Assembly: GCA_013180565.1 (NCBI GenBank)
Contig: QBUN01000358.1
Location: 1 to 10,827 of the forward strand
From: Candidatus Methanophaga sp. GoMg3.2
Lineage (GTDB): Archaea; Halobacteriota; Syntropharchaeia; Alkanophagales; Methanospirareceae
DNA length: 10,827 nt
Direction: 5' to 3'
Both the position numbers and the translations under genes were made by a program. The notes under the pieces were generated by a model. The model saw only the letters and a program-made list of their open reading frames with translations, searched no databases and was not told the origin of the DNA. The first letter of the stretch is position 1. Each line of letters begins with the position of its first letter. Of the stretch, positions 1-6,710 are shown piece after piece.

Positions 1-27
1 GATTATTTGGCAGCCACTTAACCACAT

Positions 28-90
28 CTACCCACATGAAATAGCGAAGAGCCATTTTTCTACTGCTGGGTACAAATCCTTTTCATGCAT
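28..90 (-). other. Possible start of a further downstream gene, interrupted
   Basis: One base after the stop of the DUF262 gene an ATG opens a frame reading MHEKDLYPAVEKWL, which looks like the beginning of a real protein. It meets a TAG after 20 codons. A different frame then reads on to the window edge as MWVDVVKWLPNN, so the gene may carry a frameshift, or the similarity to a gene start may be chance. No family can be named from so little sequence. The very short spacing suggests co-transcription with the DUF262 gene. Confidence 0.25.
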
Positions 91-91
91 T

Positions 92-1888
92 TCATAAAGA
101 ATAGTAGTAATCCTTTATCTTTTTAGCCATTAACAATCTCCTTTGCATTAAAAATTCATCGTAATTATCAATATCCATTGAAAAGATGCTGTCCGGTATG
201 CAATTCATCGTTAAATTTTCTTTAAGCGTTTGGAGATCAGCTATACCACCATATTTTTGCCCAGAGCCATTGCATTGTTCTATTAACTCATCAAAATATA
301 TATTCGGTGCTTTGTTGCCTACTTGGATATTTATCTCTGATTGCATATAAACATAGTTAGCAATCTGATTATATTGCCCTTTTTTCAGACCACGTTTCTT
401 CAGATAATCTCGTGGGAATACGTGATGTATGTCACCCCTAAGGGAAATTAAATTATTCACTGTTATGTCTTTTGATAAAAAGCCTTTGTCATTTGACTTC
501 ACCTGAGCCGCTAAATAAACATTGAAGTTAGGACTACTAGACACAATAGTTTGGAGGTTCTGTACCAAGGCGGTATCCCAAAAGGCATCCGATAACTCAG
601 CATTTTCAATGCTTTCTAGATATTCTTTAAAGTCTTTACTTGAAATGTTTTTTATATCAAAATCAAACAGAGATTCTGGAGAAGCAGAGTATCTGCCTGT
701 TAGTATAGATAAAACAAACCATTTGCACACGTATGTTCCTATATCGGCAGGATTATAGTTCTGGGATTTTAGTTTGAGATACAGAATATATGCAAAGTTT
801 AGGGCGTTTTGTGAGCGGATAAGTTTAGGCGAAATAAACCCTGCTGATTTGGTTATCATTAAGAACTTCTTGAAATTGGTTTCGTTAACGAAGTTCAGTA
901 TGCCTTTTTCAAGGGTAGCAAACGATTGTTTCGCTATTTCTTCTTCGTATGTTCTTGTCTCAAAATTTCTACCTGAGAGTAAACTAACCAAATCAGCTAA
1001 TTTTCCTCTGTTAAATTCTGATGTAAAAGCTACTCTCAATAAATCGTTATAATTGGGATCGTATAGGTCTTCTTTTTCGTTTTTCAACCATGACATCTTT
1101 TGGAAGAAGTCGGTGGTGGTAAACTTTTTGTCTACCTCAGTAATATGTGCGTAGAATTCAGGAGCAACAGCCAAATGACAGAAGTAGTCTATAAACTTTC
1201 TAAGATTTGTGCCTCCGTAAGTTTCATTTGCTGCTATTTTCGACATTGCAAAGTCCGCTTGGCTTAGCACAACCCCTTTTGAGTTAATTCTGATGAATAT
1301 TTCTGTTACTGTTTCAATATCTAGGTCGGGATCTAACTCAATTAAGCCAAGTTGTTTTTGTGTTATTTTCCTTAGATATTCTATCTTGTCAAAAATGAAT
1401 TTACGATCAATGTTCTCATTTTTAGCGCAATACGTTTCGACTAAATTAAATACGTCCACATCTCCCGAAGTTATCTTAGATATATCAGGCAGCCAACTAC
1501 TATCTCGCTCAATAGCCGTGTTAAGCACCTCAAATTTTTCTTCTAGGGGGTTAAACGCTATTTTTATTTTCACTCGCTTGTAATCTTTGTTAATCACCGA
1601 GTCTCCCAAAATAGCAGCAGTGAGTGCCGTTACACGTTGTTGTCCATCAATGAGGATTTTCTTACCCTCTGCGGTAGTACCATCTTTTAGTTTTACATTT
1701 GGGTTACGCCAGGCGATCAAATAACCGATGGGATATCCCTGATATAGAGAATCCATTAAATCTCTTACCTTTGTTGCATCCCAAACAAAAGGTCGTTGAA
1801 TTTCGGGTATTGCTATCTCGTCTGATTTTACCCATGAGAGAATTGTTTCTATCAAATGTTGATTGACTGAATACTTCTGCGTTTTCAT
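92..1888 (-). CDS. GmrSD-like DUF262/DUF1524 nuclease-type defence protein
   Basis: A 598-residue protein with the layout of GmrSD-type modification-dependent restriction enzymes and their relatives. The N-terminal DUF262 (ParB/sulfiredoxin-like) domain shows [10 protein letters not shown] at about 28-36 and the hallmark DGQQR at 81-85, the site linked to nucleotide binding or hydrolysis in this family. The C-terminal DUF1524 region carries an HNH-type core: DIHHVFP at 486-492 followed by asparagine-rich [13 protein letters not shown] at about 517-529. Both halves are in one chain, as in fused GmrSD. In characterised members the role is NTP-dependent cleavage of foreign, often base-modified, phage DNA; that role here is inferred from the family. 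The ATG start lies close behind a TATA-like element (1916-1923), so the transcript would be almost leaderless. Family assignment is secure; substrate is unknown. Confidence 0.88.
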   Translation of the reverse strand: MKTQKYSVNQHLIETILSWVKSDEIAIPEIQRPFVWDATKVRDLMDSLYQGYPIGYLIAWRNPNVKLKDGTTAEGKKILIDGQQRVTALTAAILGDSVINKDYKRVKIKIAFNPLEEKFEVLNTAIERDSSWLPDISKITSGDVDVFNLVETYCAKNENIDRKFIFDKIEYLRKITQKQLGLIELDPDLDIETVTEIFIRINSKGVVLSQADFAMSKIAANETYGGTNLRKFIDYFCHLAVAPEFYAHITEVDKKFTTTDFFQKMSWLKNEKEDLYDPNYNDLLRVAFTSEFNRGKLADLVSLLSGRNFETRTYEEEIAKQSFATLEKGILNFVNETNFKKFLMITKSAGFISPKLIRSQNALNFAYILYLKLKSQNYNPADIGTYVCKWFVLSILTGRYSASPESLFDFDIKNISSKDFKEYLESIENAELSDAFWDTALVQNLQTIVSSSPNFNVYLAAQVKSNDKGFLSKDITVNNLISLRGDIHHVFPRDYLKKRGLKKGQYNQIANYVYMQSEINIQVGNKAPNIYFDELIEQCNGSGQKYGGIADLQTLKENLTMNCIPDSIFSMDIDNYDEFLMQRRLLMAKKIKDYYYSL

Positions 1889-1909
1889 CTTTTAATCACT
1901 CTATTAGAA

Positions 1910-2117
1910 TCACTTTATTAAAACTTTTCTGACTCTGCCGGATGCGGTATCTCGTACTACAAATTCCACTTCGTAGTACTTCAACTGGATATTGTCGTTA
2001 ACAAATATGGCATAATCAAGCCATTCGTTGAATTCGTTCACAAATTCCAGCTATACGGGCCGTATGGTCTTTCTTTTCGTTTCTCAGGTAATACACTATC
2101 AAATCTTTTACACGCAT
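1910..2117 (-). pseudogene. Small frameshifted gene downstream of the PIN toxin
   Basis: Ten bases after the PIN stop, an ATG at 2117 opens MRVKDLIVYYLRNEKKDHTA... and ends after 33 residues at a TGA (2016-2018). A second frame takes over from about 2050 and reads LEFVNEFNEWLDYAIFVN... to a TGA at 1910. Joined by a single indel near 2040-2060, the two halves make one continuous, protein-like product of about 69 residues. I do not recognise the family. The position suggests it was the third gene of the UPF0175-PIN operon. The alternatives are two tiny independent ORFs, programmed frameshifting or a sequencing error. Confidence 0.45.
1916..1923 (-). promoter_or_regulatory. Possible archaeal TATA box for the DUF262 gene
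   Basis: On the minus strand the sequence reads AGAAAAGTTTTAATAAAG: an A-rich BRE-like stretch followed by TTTTAATA. Archaeal transcription usually starts about 25 bases downstream, which would be near 1894, only a few bases before the ATG at 1888. A nearly leaderless message is normal in archaea. The element overlaps the end of the small broken gene at 1910-2117. Confidence 0.35.
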
Positions 2118-2127
2118 CTTCTCTAAA

Positions 2128-2622
2128 TCAACTAAATACCGCGTCAACATCTTTTATCGTCGTGTTATCTTTCTTCTCAATCTCTGTTATAATCTCCCTG
2201 ACTTCTTCTTTCGATTGCAAACCTGATAACTGTAATGATCGGAGTATGGAATGTAACACCAATGTTTCAACGCCATTCTCATCGGCAAATCTTAACGCAG
2301 CAGCATCTATCGAAGAGAATATGTATTTCCTATGCCTGCAAATACTTATTGCTTCCAACTCGCCTTTTCCCAATGTTCTCTTCTCTATCAGTAATTTTTG
2401 ATATTCCTCGCTTTCTTCTTCCGATGGATATAGCACCTCAAAATATCTGAATATATCCCGTGGAAATGTATATCCGTAGTCCAAAGAAGTTGTTAACTCT
2501 TCATAAATCGCAGGTGTTATTACAATGCGATGCTTTGAGAACAAGCTTTTTAGCAATTCCAATCGCTTGATCTTTGCGAATGCACTTGCCATGTCTGTAT
2601 CCAGAATGATTACACTATCCAA
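2128..2622 (-). CDS. PIN-domain ribonuclease, probable VapC-like toxin
   Basis: A 164-residue protein with PIN-fold features in order: an N-terminal beta strand ending in acidic residues (IILDTD, D8 and D10), ITPAIYEE with E41/E42, GKGELEAISI with E88, and SSIDAAALRFA with D106. These match the acidic metal-binding positions expected of the active site. PIN toxins cleave RNA, commonly tRNA or rRNA, and are held inactive by a partner. The start is TTG at 2622-2620, behind a purine-rich GGAGTGGGG. It overlaps the preceding UPF0175 gene by 8 bases, the tight coupling typical of a toxin-antitoxin pair. The domain is well supported; activity and RNA target are inferred. Confidence 0.82.
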   Translation of the reverse strand: MDSVIILDTDMASAFAKIKRLELLKSLFSKHRIVITPAIYEELTTSLDYGYTFPRDIFRYFEVLYPSEEESEEYQKLLIEKRTLGKGELEAISICRHRKYIFSSIDAAALRFADENGVETLVLHSILRSLQLSGLQSKEEVREIITEIEKKDNTTIKDVDAVFS

Positions 2623-2923
2623 TGATTAACCCCACTCCTTTCTTGATTTTATCCTCTGAAGGTGCTTTAACAATCCTCTTTATCCCTCTCTGCCCCAATA
2701 TGTTTTTGAAGCTTTCTGTGGGCATACCAGCAATTTCCGCTGCCCTACTCAATGATATTTTCTCTTCTTTATACAATTCTATCGCCATCTCTGTTTTTAG
2801 CGCAGGTCGTACCTCCAACATCGTCCTGAATGCATCATCCAGCAACTTCTCTTTGTCTTTGTAATAACCTGCACGTATGAGGCTATTTATGCCTTCCTTT
2901 ATCACGTCTACGTCCATTGACAT
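2615..2923 (-). CDS. UPF0175-family putative antitoxin
   Basis: A 102-residue protein with the UPF0175 pattern common in archaea and often found beside PIN genes. Residues about 25-65 read through KEKLLDDAFRTMLE and ALKTEMAIELYKEEKISLS, then a helix-turn-helix-like RAAEIAGMPTESF at about 60-72. The likely role is to bind DNA at its own promoter and neutralise the adjacent PIN toxin, by analogy with the family. GAGGTG at 2931-2936 sits 7 bases before the ATG, supporting this start. The promoter at 2999-3013 provides transcription of the pair independent of the restriction operon. Confidence 0.8.
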   Translation of the reverse strand: MSMDVDVIKEGINSLIRAGYYKDKEKLLDDAFRTMLEVRPALKTEMAIELYKEEKISLSRAAEIAGMPTESFKNILGQRGIKRIVKAPSEDKIKKGVGLIIG

Positions 2924-2998
2924 GCCATATCACCTCTTTTGTGATTTTTTAAATCTCTGCTTTTTTTCTATCTCTTGAATATACTATAATTATTGGTT

Positions 2999-3013
2999 TA
3001 TTTAAACTTTTAC
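2999..3013 (-). promoter_or_regulatory. Archaeal BRE/TATA promoter of the UPF0175-PIN pair
   Basis: The minus strand reads GTAAAAGTTTAAATAAACC, giving TTTAAATA (2999-3006) with an A-rich BRE-like stretch just upstream. This is close to the archaeal consensus and is the clearest sign in the window that the host is an archaeon. Transcription would be expected to start near 2978, leaving a leader of about 55 A-rich bases before the ATG at 2923. The element overlaps the stop of the remnant at 3010-3099. Confidence 0.6.
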
Positions 3014-3099
3014 ATTGCTTCGATTATTTTGAGTTCCTCTTCGCAAAGTGGATTTTTGGCTTTAGGATTTGGGAATACAGTTCTCACAAATTCATCATG
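3010..3099 (-). pseudogene. Gene remnant, C-terminal fragment of unknown protein
   Basis: Between the last tail copy and the UPF0175 promoter, one frame reads HDEFVRTVFPNPKAKNPLCE... and ends with ...LKIIEAM before a TAA. It has no credible start codon and a stop lies directly upstream. The amino-acid mix looks like genuine coding sequence rather than random translation. It may be the 3' end of a gene whose body was lost when the neighbouring units were rearranged. No family recognised. The rest of 2924-3125 holds the promoter and leader of the UPF0175 gene. Confidence 0.3.
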
Positions 3100-3125
3100 T
3101 CACCTTTCATTCTGATTGTTCGTAT

Positions 3126-3347
3126 TTAAATCTGAAGATTCTTTTCTTTCACCTCCTCCCCCGTCAGCCCATACAAATCATATACCAGCCGATCAATCTG
3201 CGCATCCACAATCTTTATCTGTCGTTCATAAAGCTCTTTATCGCCTTCCATTCTCGCCTCGTGGTGTTTCTTCTGCAGTTCGAGCATCGTATCCACCAAA
3301 GCTACAAGTTTATCGTGCTGCGTTTTTTCTGTTGAATTGGAGAAGCC
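3126..3347 (-). pseudogene. Third extra copy of the RM C-terminal tail (tail 3)
   Basis: Translated on the minus strand this region reads GFSNSTEKTQHDKLVALVDT and continues to a TAA at 3126. It matches the last 73 residues of the type IIG enzyme at 55 positions by hand count, with no gap and the stop codon in the same place. Its frame is closed upstream by TAA and TAG (3387-3392) inside the end of the AlbA_2 gene, and its first ATG is internal (3287), which would give 53 residues. It is therefore either a truncated, untranslated remnant or a short protein starting at that internal methionine. The core motif DKELYERQIK is intact. Confidence 0.75.
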
Positions 3348-3366
3348 TATGGTTATAGCCTCTGAT

Positions 3367-4545
3367 TTATTTATTGTGCATCTTATCTATTAATTCTTTT
3401 CGCCGGGAATCGTGATCCACCCCAAAAGACCATAAAAATTCGTTGAACAAGTCCTTGACTATCTCATCAAAACGTTCTGATAACTCACGCACAGTTATTT
3501 TTCTCTCAATTGTTATCGAATCATCAAAGTCCGAGCTACCTAAAGGTCGCTCAAACGGGTCAGGCGATCTTGTTGAACTTGTTAAAATACTACCTCTTAT
3601 TCCTTCCAAAGATAAATTAATCAATATTACGCCCCAATACCCTATTTTTTCATAAAAATTCAGAGAGAATCTAAGCACACCCTCTACCATGTCTGCAGTT
3701 TCAAATAAATTCACTTTCTTCTCGTTATCACTTCCCCATAAGCGTTGTTTGCTGAAAATCAGACCGAATAGATTTATTTCGGTGTAATTTAGAAACGATT
3801 CGTAAACAGAATCGTAGGCAATACTCTCATGAGCTGTTTTATACGTACCTGCTGGCGGAAAATCACAATCATGTACTGAGATTTTAGATTTATTTGCTAT
3901 ATCACTTAAGTTTTTGAGAGCAACTAACGGCGCGTGAGGAAATACCGGACTTACAGAAACACATTGAAATGCTTTGAAATTCTTTCTTGTTGGTTGATTA
4001 TTAAATCGCTCTTCTGCTCTCCTCAAAAGTCTTTCTCGATTTTCAACCGCTTTTTCGCGTCTATTTATTAACCATTCAATTTCTTCATAACGTGCTCGTT
4101 GTGGATCGTTTTGGCTGTCCACACGCACATAGATCCCTGTTGTATTTTCAACAGTGTGCGGCGTTTCATCGCTCTCTTGCACCCTGATGACCACTACTGC
4201 TTTTTCGAGGTCATCACCAAATCTACAAACCTTAATTTCTGGAAAAACCGGTGGATAAATATTCTTCAATGCGATTGAGGTTACTTTTTCATTTAAGCCT
4301 TTTGCATAATCCATTCCATCTATTGGTAGTTTTGGTTTTCTATCCTTTTCACCTACGCCTACCAAGATAATGCCACCATAAGTATTGGCAAAAGCTGATA
4401 TTTCCTTTGCTATCTGTTTGTTCTCATCCTTACTAGAAAAAAGCTTTTTATATTCTAATCTGCTATTCTCTTCAATCTGTTCGTCACAAAATGCTTTCAC
4501 ATCTTCAAATTCGATCTCATTTATTGGTTTAACAAAGATACTCAT
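3367..4545 (-). CDS. AlbA_2 (Schlafen-type) putative ATP-binding protein
   Basis: A 392-residue protein whose N-terminal 150 residues match the AlbA_2 / Schlafen AlbA domain (PF04326-like): RLEYKK at 29-34, AKEISAFANTYGGIILVGV at 46-64, PHTVENTTGIYVRV at 129-142. A basic, helical RREKAVENRERLLRRAEER linker follows at about 162-180, then an unrecognised C-terminal half of about 200 residues with no clear motif. AlbA_2 domains occur in predicted transcription regulators, in helicase fusions and in many defence-associated proteins; the domain is related to nucleic-acid cleaving Schlafen modules. The ATG overlaps the TGA of the upstream tail micro-ORF (ATGA), indicating translational coupling. 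Role as an effector or regulator in the island is inferred from context only. Confidence 0.78.
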   Translation of the reverse strand: MSIFVKPINEIEFEDVKAFCDEQIEENSRLEYKKLFSSKDENKQIAKEISAFANTYGGIILVGVGEKDRKPKLPIDGMDYAKGLNEKVTSIALKNIYPPVFPEIKVCRFGDDLEKAVVVIRVQESDETPHTVENTTGIYVRVDSQNDPQRARYEEIEWLINRREKAVENRERLLRRAEERFNNQPTRKNFKAFQCVSVSPVFPHAPLVALKNLSDIANKSKISVHDCDFPPAGTYKTAHESIAYDSVYESFLNYTEINLFGLIFSKQRLWGSDNEKKVNLFETADMVEGVLRFSLNFYEKIGYWGVILINLSLEGIRGSILTSSTRSPDPFERPLGSSDFDDSITIERKITVRELSERFDEIVKDLFNEFLWSFGVDHDSRRKELIDKMHNK

Positions 4546-4670
4546 TCTTCTTCCACCACCTTCACCTCCTCCTCCGTCAGCCCATACAACTCATAAACCA
4601 ACTTGTCAATCTGCGCATCAACAATTCTTATCTGCTGTTCGTAAAGCTCTTTATTACCATTTGTGCCCAT
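4542..4670 (-). CDS. 42-residue ORF repeating the end of the RM tail (tail 2)
   Basis: The ATG lies 3 bases after the stop of the OLD gene. The frame reads MGTNGNKELYEQQIRIVDAQ and runs on to a TGA that overlaps the AlbA_2 start as ATGA. From residue 6 on, 27 of 34 positions match the tail of the type IIG enzyme by hand count. Compared with tails 1 and 3 it lacks about the first 35 residues of the repeat. The frame is intact and fits snugly between two genes, so it may be translated, either as a small partner protein or simply to carry ribosomes to the next gene. It could also be only a leftover of recombination. Confidence 0.6.
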   Translation of the reverse strand: MGTNGNKELYEQQIRIVDAQIDKLVYELYGLTEEEVKVVEEE

Positions 4671-4673
4671 CAA

Positions 4674-6305
4674 TCAAACCAAAATCTTTTTTAAACCTTC
4701 TATAAACTCTGGAACGAAATACCTACGCTTACCCTCTCCTGTGACTTTATTTGCGATATATCTGGCAATTAAACCCTTGCTATCACTCTGCATCTCCTCT
4801 TTCGCCTCTTTTACCAATTCTTTATAAGGCCCCCAATCTTCTTCGATTTTCGATCCTTTCTGTAATGCCATCTCAAAGTTCTTTTCTAAAACGGTTACTT
4901 CCTCCTTTGTCGACGCTATATCAATGCGATAGACTTCTTCTTCACTTAAGGAGAAAAGATTCATCAACTCTTCATTGGATTTCTTATATCTTGCTTTTTC
5001 ACCCAAATCATTATCAAATATCACGTGCACAGGAATGCCAAATGCCTTAAACATTCGATAATATCTTGCTAAATTATTCTTTCCATTTACAGAGATTATA
5101 GAAATCCCCTCCGAATCAATATCACACCCAAGAGCTTTGAGATATATCGGTAACGCAAACTCTTCAGTGAGTCCCTCTACCAAGACGATTTTATTGGCAA
5201 AGAAGCCCTCTGAAAGCCGAGGTGTATAAGCCATCTTGTAAAATGATCTGATATTTTGCTCAGTGGCTTTTATAGCATCCGTTTTATGGCAAAAGTCTAC
5301 CAGATCTCTCGTACTTACAAACCGCACCTTGGTCGAGCCACCACTTTCTTTGGTTACAAGACCTACCTCGTCAAAATGTTCCACATCAATGAAGGAACTC
5401 GAATGAGTTGTATAGAATATCTGGCTCCCACCTTTTGCTAGTTCACGGAAGGTTTTGTAGAGGTGTCTTCTTGCATGTGGATGTAGGTATATCTCAGGCT
5501 CTTCAATAGCGATAATCGCATCATGACGGAACGATTTTGCATAGCTTCTAAAGAAGGCAAGCATTAGGAGATTCTTCATTCCATCACCAAGCTGAGAAAG
5601 ATCAATTAATGCGCCATCTTCTTTAGCTATCAACTGCAATGACTTGAAATAGTTGAGGGGGTTGTACGCCTCAAAGTTAAGTTCTAAGTCATACGACTCT
5701 TCTTTAACCTGCTCATTAAAGTACTGCTTTAGTTCTGCTTCAAAATTGGAAAACTCCTGAATTTTGAGAAAAGCACTCTTGATGGCATTGAAGCTCTCTT
5801 TGATGGTTCTTTTCTGATCTTCGTAAACTTCTGATTTTAGCAGATCATCGAAGCTTCTTGCGATTTTGCTCATGAATGTTCCTTTCGAAGAATATCCAAG
5901 ATGATAATGTAAATTTCGATTTGCATCGATAGTGACCAATGCGAACTTCTCACGCAACTCATTCGTCACATATCTGTTTTGCCGCCCAGACGTACTGTTT
6001 ACATAAAAATCTGATTTTTCACCATATTTGCCCTCCAAAACAAGAGAATCAATTTGTTCATCGTTATCCTCAAAGAAGACTTGAATCGTAAATGGTTCAT
6101 CTTTCTGCTTCTTGTAAAAGTCTGTTTCTTCGTGCTTCGCAAAAGCTGGATGCCATTCACCTAATATAAGACTCAATGCTTTCATTATATTCGATTTTCC
6201 AGCGTTATTTGGACCTACAAAAGCGCATAAGCCTGTTTTGGGGATTTCAAAGTCGAGATGATATATCGAACGGAATTTATCTATTACGACTCGCGTGATT
6301 CTCAT
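4674..6305 (-). CDS. OLD-family ATPase with C-terminal TOPRIM nuclease
   Basis: A 543-residue protein with the complete overcoming-lysogenisation-defect architecture. The ABC/SMC-like ATPase has Walker A GPNNAGKS at 31-38, a signature-like LSQLGDG at 236-242, Walker B AIIAIEEPE at about 263-271 and the H-loop TTHSSSF with H301. The TOPRIM half has IVLVEGLTEE (E377) at 373-382 and the acidic pair VIFDND (D431, D433) at 428-433. OLD proteins are ATP-coupled nucleases used in phage defence. No UvrD-like helicase lies in the window, so this is not a recognisable Gabija pair. The ATG is preceded by GGAGAAGGTT about 5-15 bases upstream, and the 81-base gap in front of it contains only a weak TATA-like stretch. 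Tail copies of the upstream enzyme flank it on both sides. Confidence 0.9.
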   Translation of the reverse strand: MRITRVVIDKFRSIYHLDFEIPKTGLCAFVGPNNAGKSNIMKALSLILGEWHPAFAKHEETDFYKKQKDEPFTIQVFFEDNDEQIDSLVLEGKYGEKSDFYVNSTSGRQNRYVTNELREKFALVTIDANRNLHYHLGYSSKGTFMSKIARSFDDLLKSEVYEDQKRTIKESFNAIKSAFLKIQEFSNFEAELKQYFNEQVKEESYDLELNFEAYNPLNYFKSLQLIAKEDGALIDLSQLGDGMKNLLMLAFFRSYAKSFRHDAIIAIEEPEIYLHPHARRHLYKTFRELAKGGSQIFYTTHSSSFIDVEHFDEVGLVTKESGGSTKVRFVSTRDLVDFCHKTDAIKATEQNIRSFYKMAYTPRLSEGFFANKIVLVEGLTEEFALPIYLKALGCDIDSEGISIISVNGKNNLARYYRMFKAFGIPVHVIFDNDLGEKARYKKSNEELMNLFSLSEEEVYRIDIASTKEEVTVLEKNFEMALQKGSKIEEDWGPYKELVKEAKEEMQSDSKGLIARYIANKVTGEGKRRYFVPEFIEGLKKILV

Positions 6306-6386
6306 TTTTTAACCTTCTCCATTGTTCGTAAACTGTTGATTAAGATATTTTATGTCTCATACTTAACCTATTCAGTGTTTCTTCTT

Positions 6387-6674
6387 TTATATGTCTATGT
6401 TTAATGCTCTCCCTTCCACCACTTTCACTCCCTCTTCCGTCAGCCCATACAAATCATAAACCCGCCGGTCAATCTGCGCATCAACAAGCTTTATCTGTCG
6501 TTCATAAAGCTCTTTATCTTGCTCCATTCTCGCATCGTGGTATTTCTTCTGGAGTTCGAGCGTCTTATCCACCAAAGCTATGATTTTATCGTGTTGTGCT
6601 ATCCCTTCAGGATTTGTGAAGTTAATGTTTAGTTGTCTAAGCGGTTTGTTTAGTGTGAGCATCTTATTGTCCAA
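6387..6674 (-). CDS. 95-residue ORF repeating the RM C-terminal tail (tail 1)
   Basis: The open frame begins at TTG (6674), or more plausibly at the internal ATG at 6662. After LNKPLRQLNI, which resembles the end of the target-recognition region in the big enzyme (LNPNDIKQLPI), it reads NFTNPEGIAQHDKIIALVDK and onward. From 6623, 52 of 70 positions match the tail of the type IIG protein by hand count. The predicted product is a highly charged helix, rich in K, E, D and Q, as in RM coiled-coil tails. It sits between the 391-residue gene and the OLD gene in the same orientation. No strong ribosome-binding site is visible. It could be a small protein that pairs with the enzyme's own tail, or a remnant. 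Confidence 0.6.
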   Translation of the reverse strand: MDNKMLTLNKPLRQLNINFTNPEGIAQHDKIIALVDKTLELQKKYHDARMEQDKELYERQIKLVDAQIDRRVYDLYGLTEEGVKVVEGRALNIDI

Positions 6675-6710
6675 TTCATTGATCCGGTAGTGCTTTTATG
6701 GTGGATCTTT

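Noticed and set aside
3069..3335. Plus-strand open frames across tail 3, similar to a plus-strand frame at 7831-8139.
   Set aside because: Their mutual similarity merely reflects that both are antisense shadows of the repeated tail; the minus-strand reading matches the C terminus of a known enzyme family.
4385..4705. A 106-codon plus-strand frame with a proline-rich run.
   Set aside because: It is the complement of the AlbA_2 start and tail 2, and the proline run comes from the GGAGG-rich codons of the tail.
4674..6305. A Gabija system (GajA).
   Set aside because: The protein has OLD architecture, but no GajB-type UvrD helicase is adjacent; the neighbours are tail fragments and an AlbA_2 gene.
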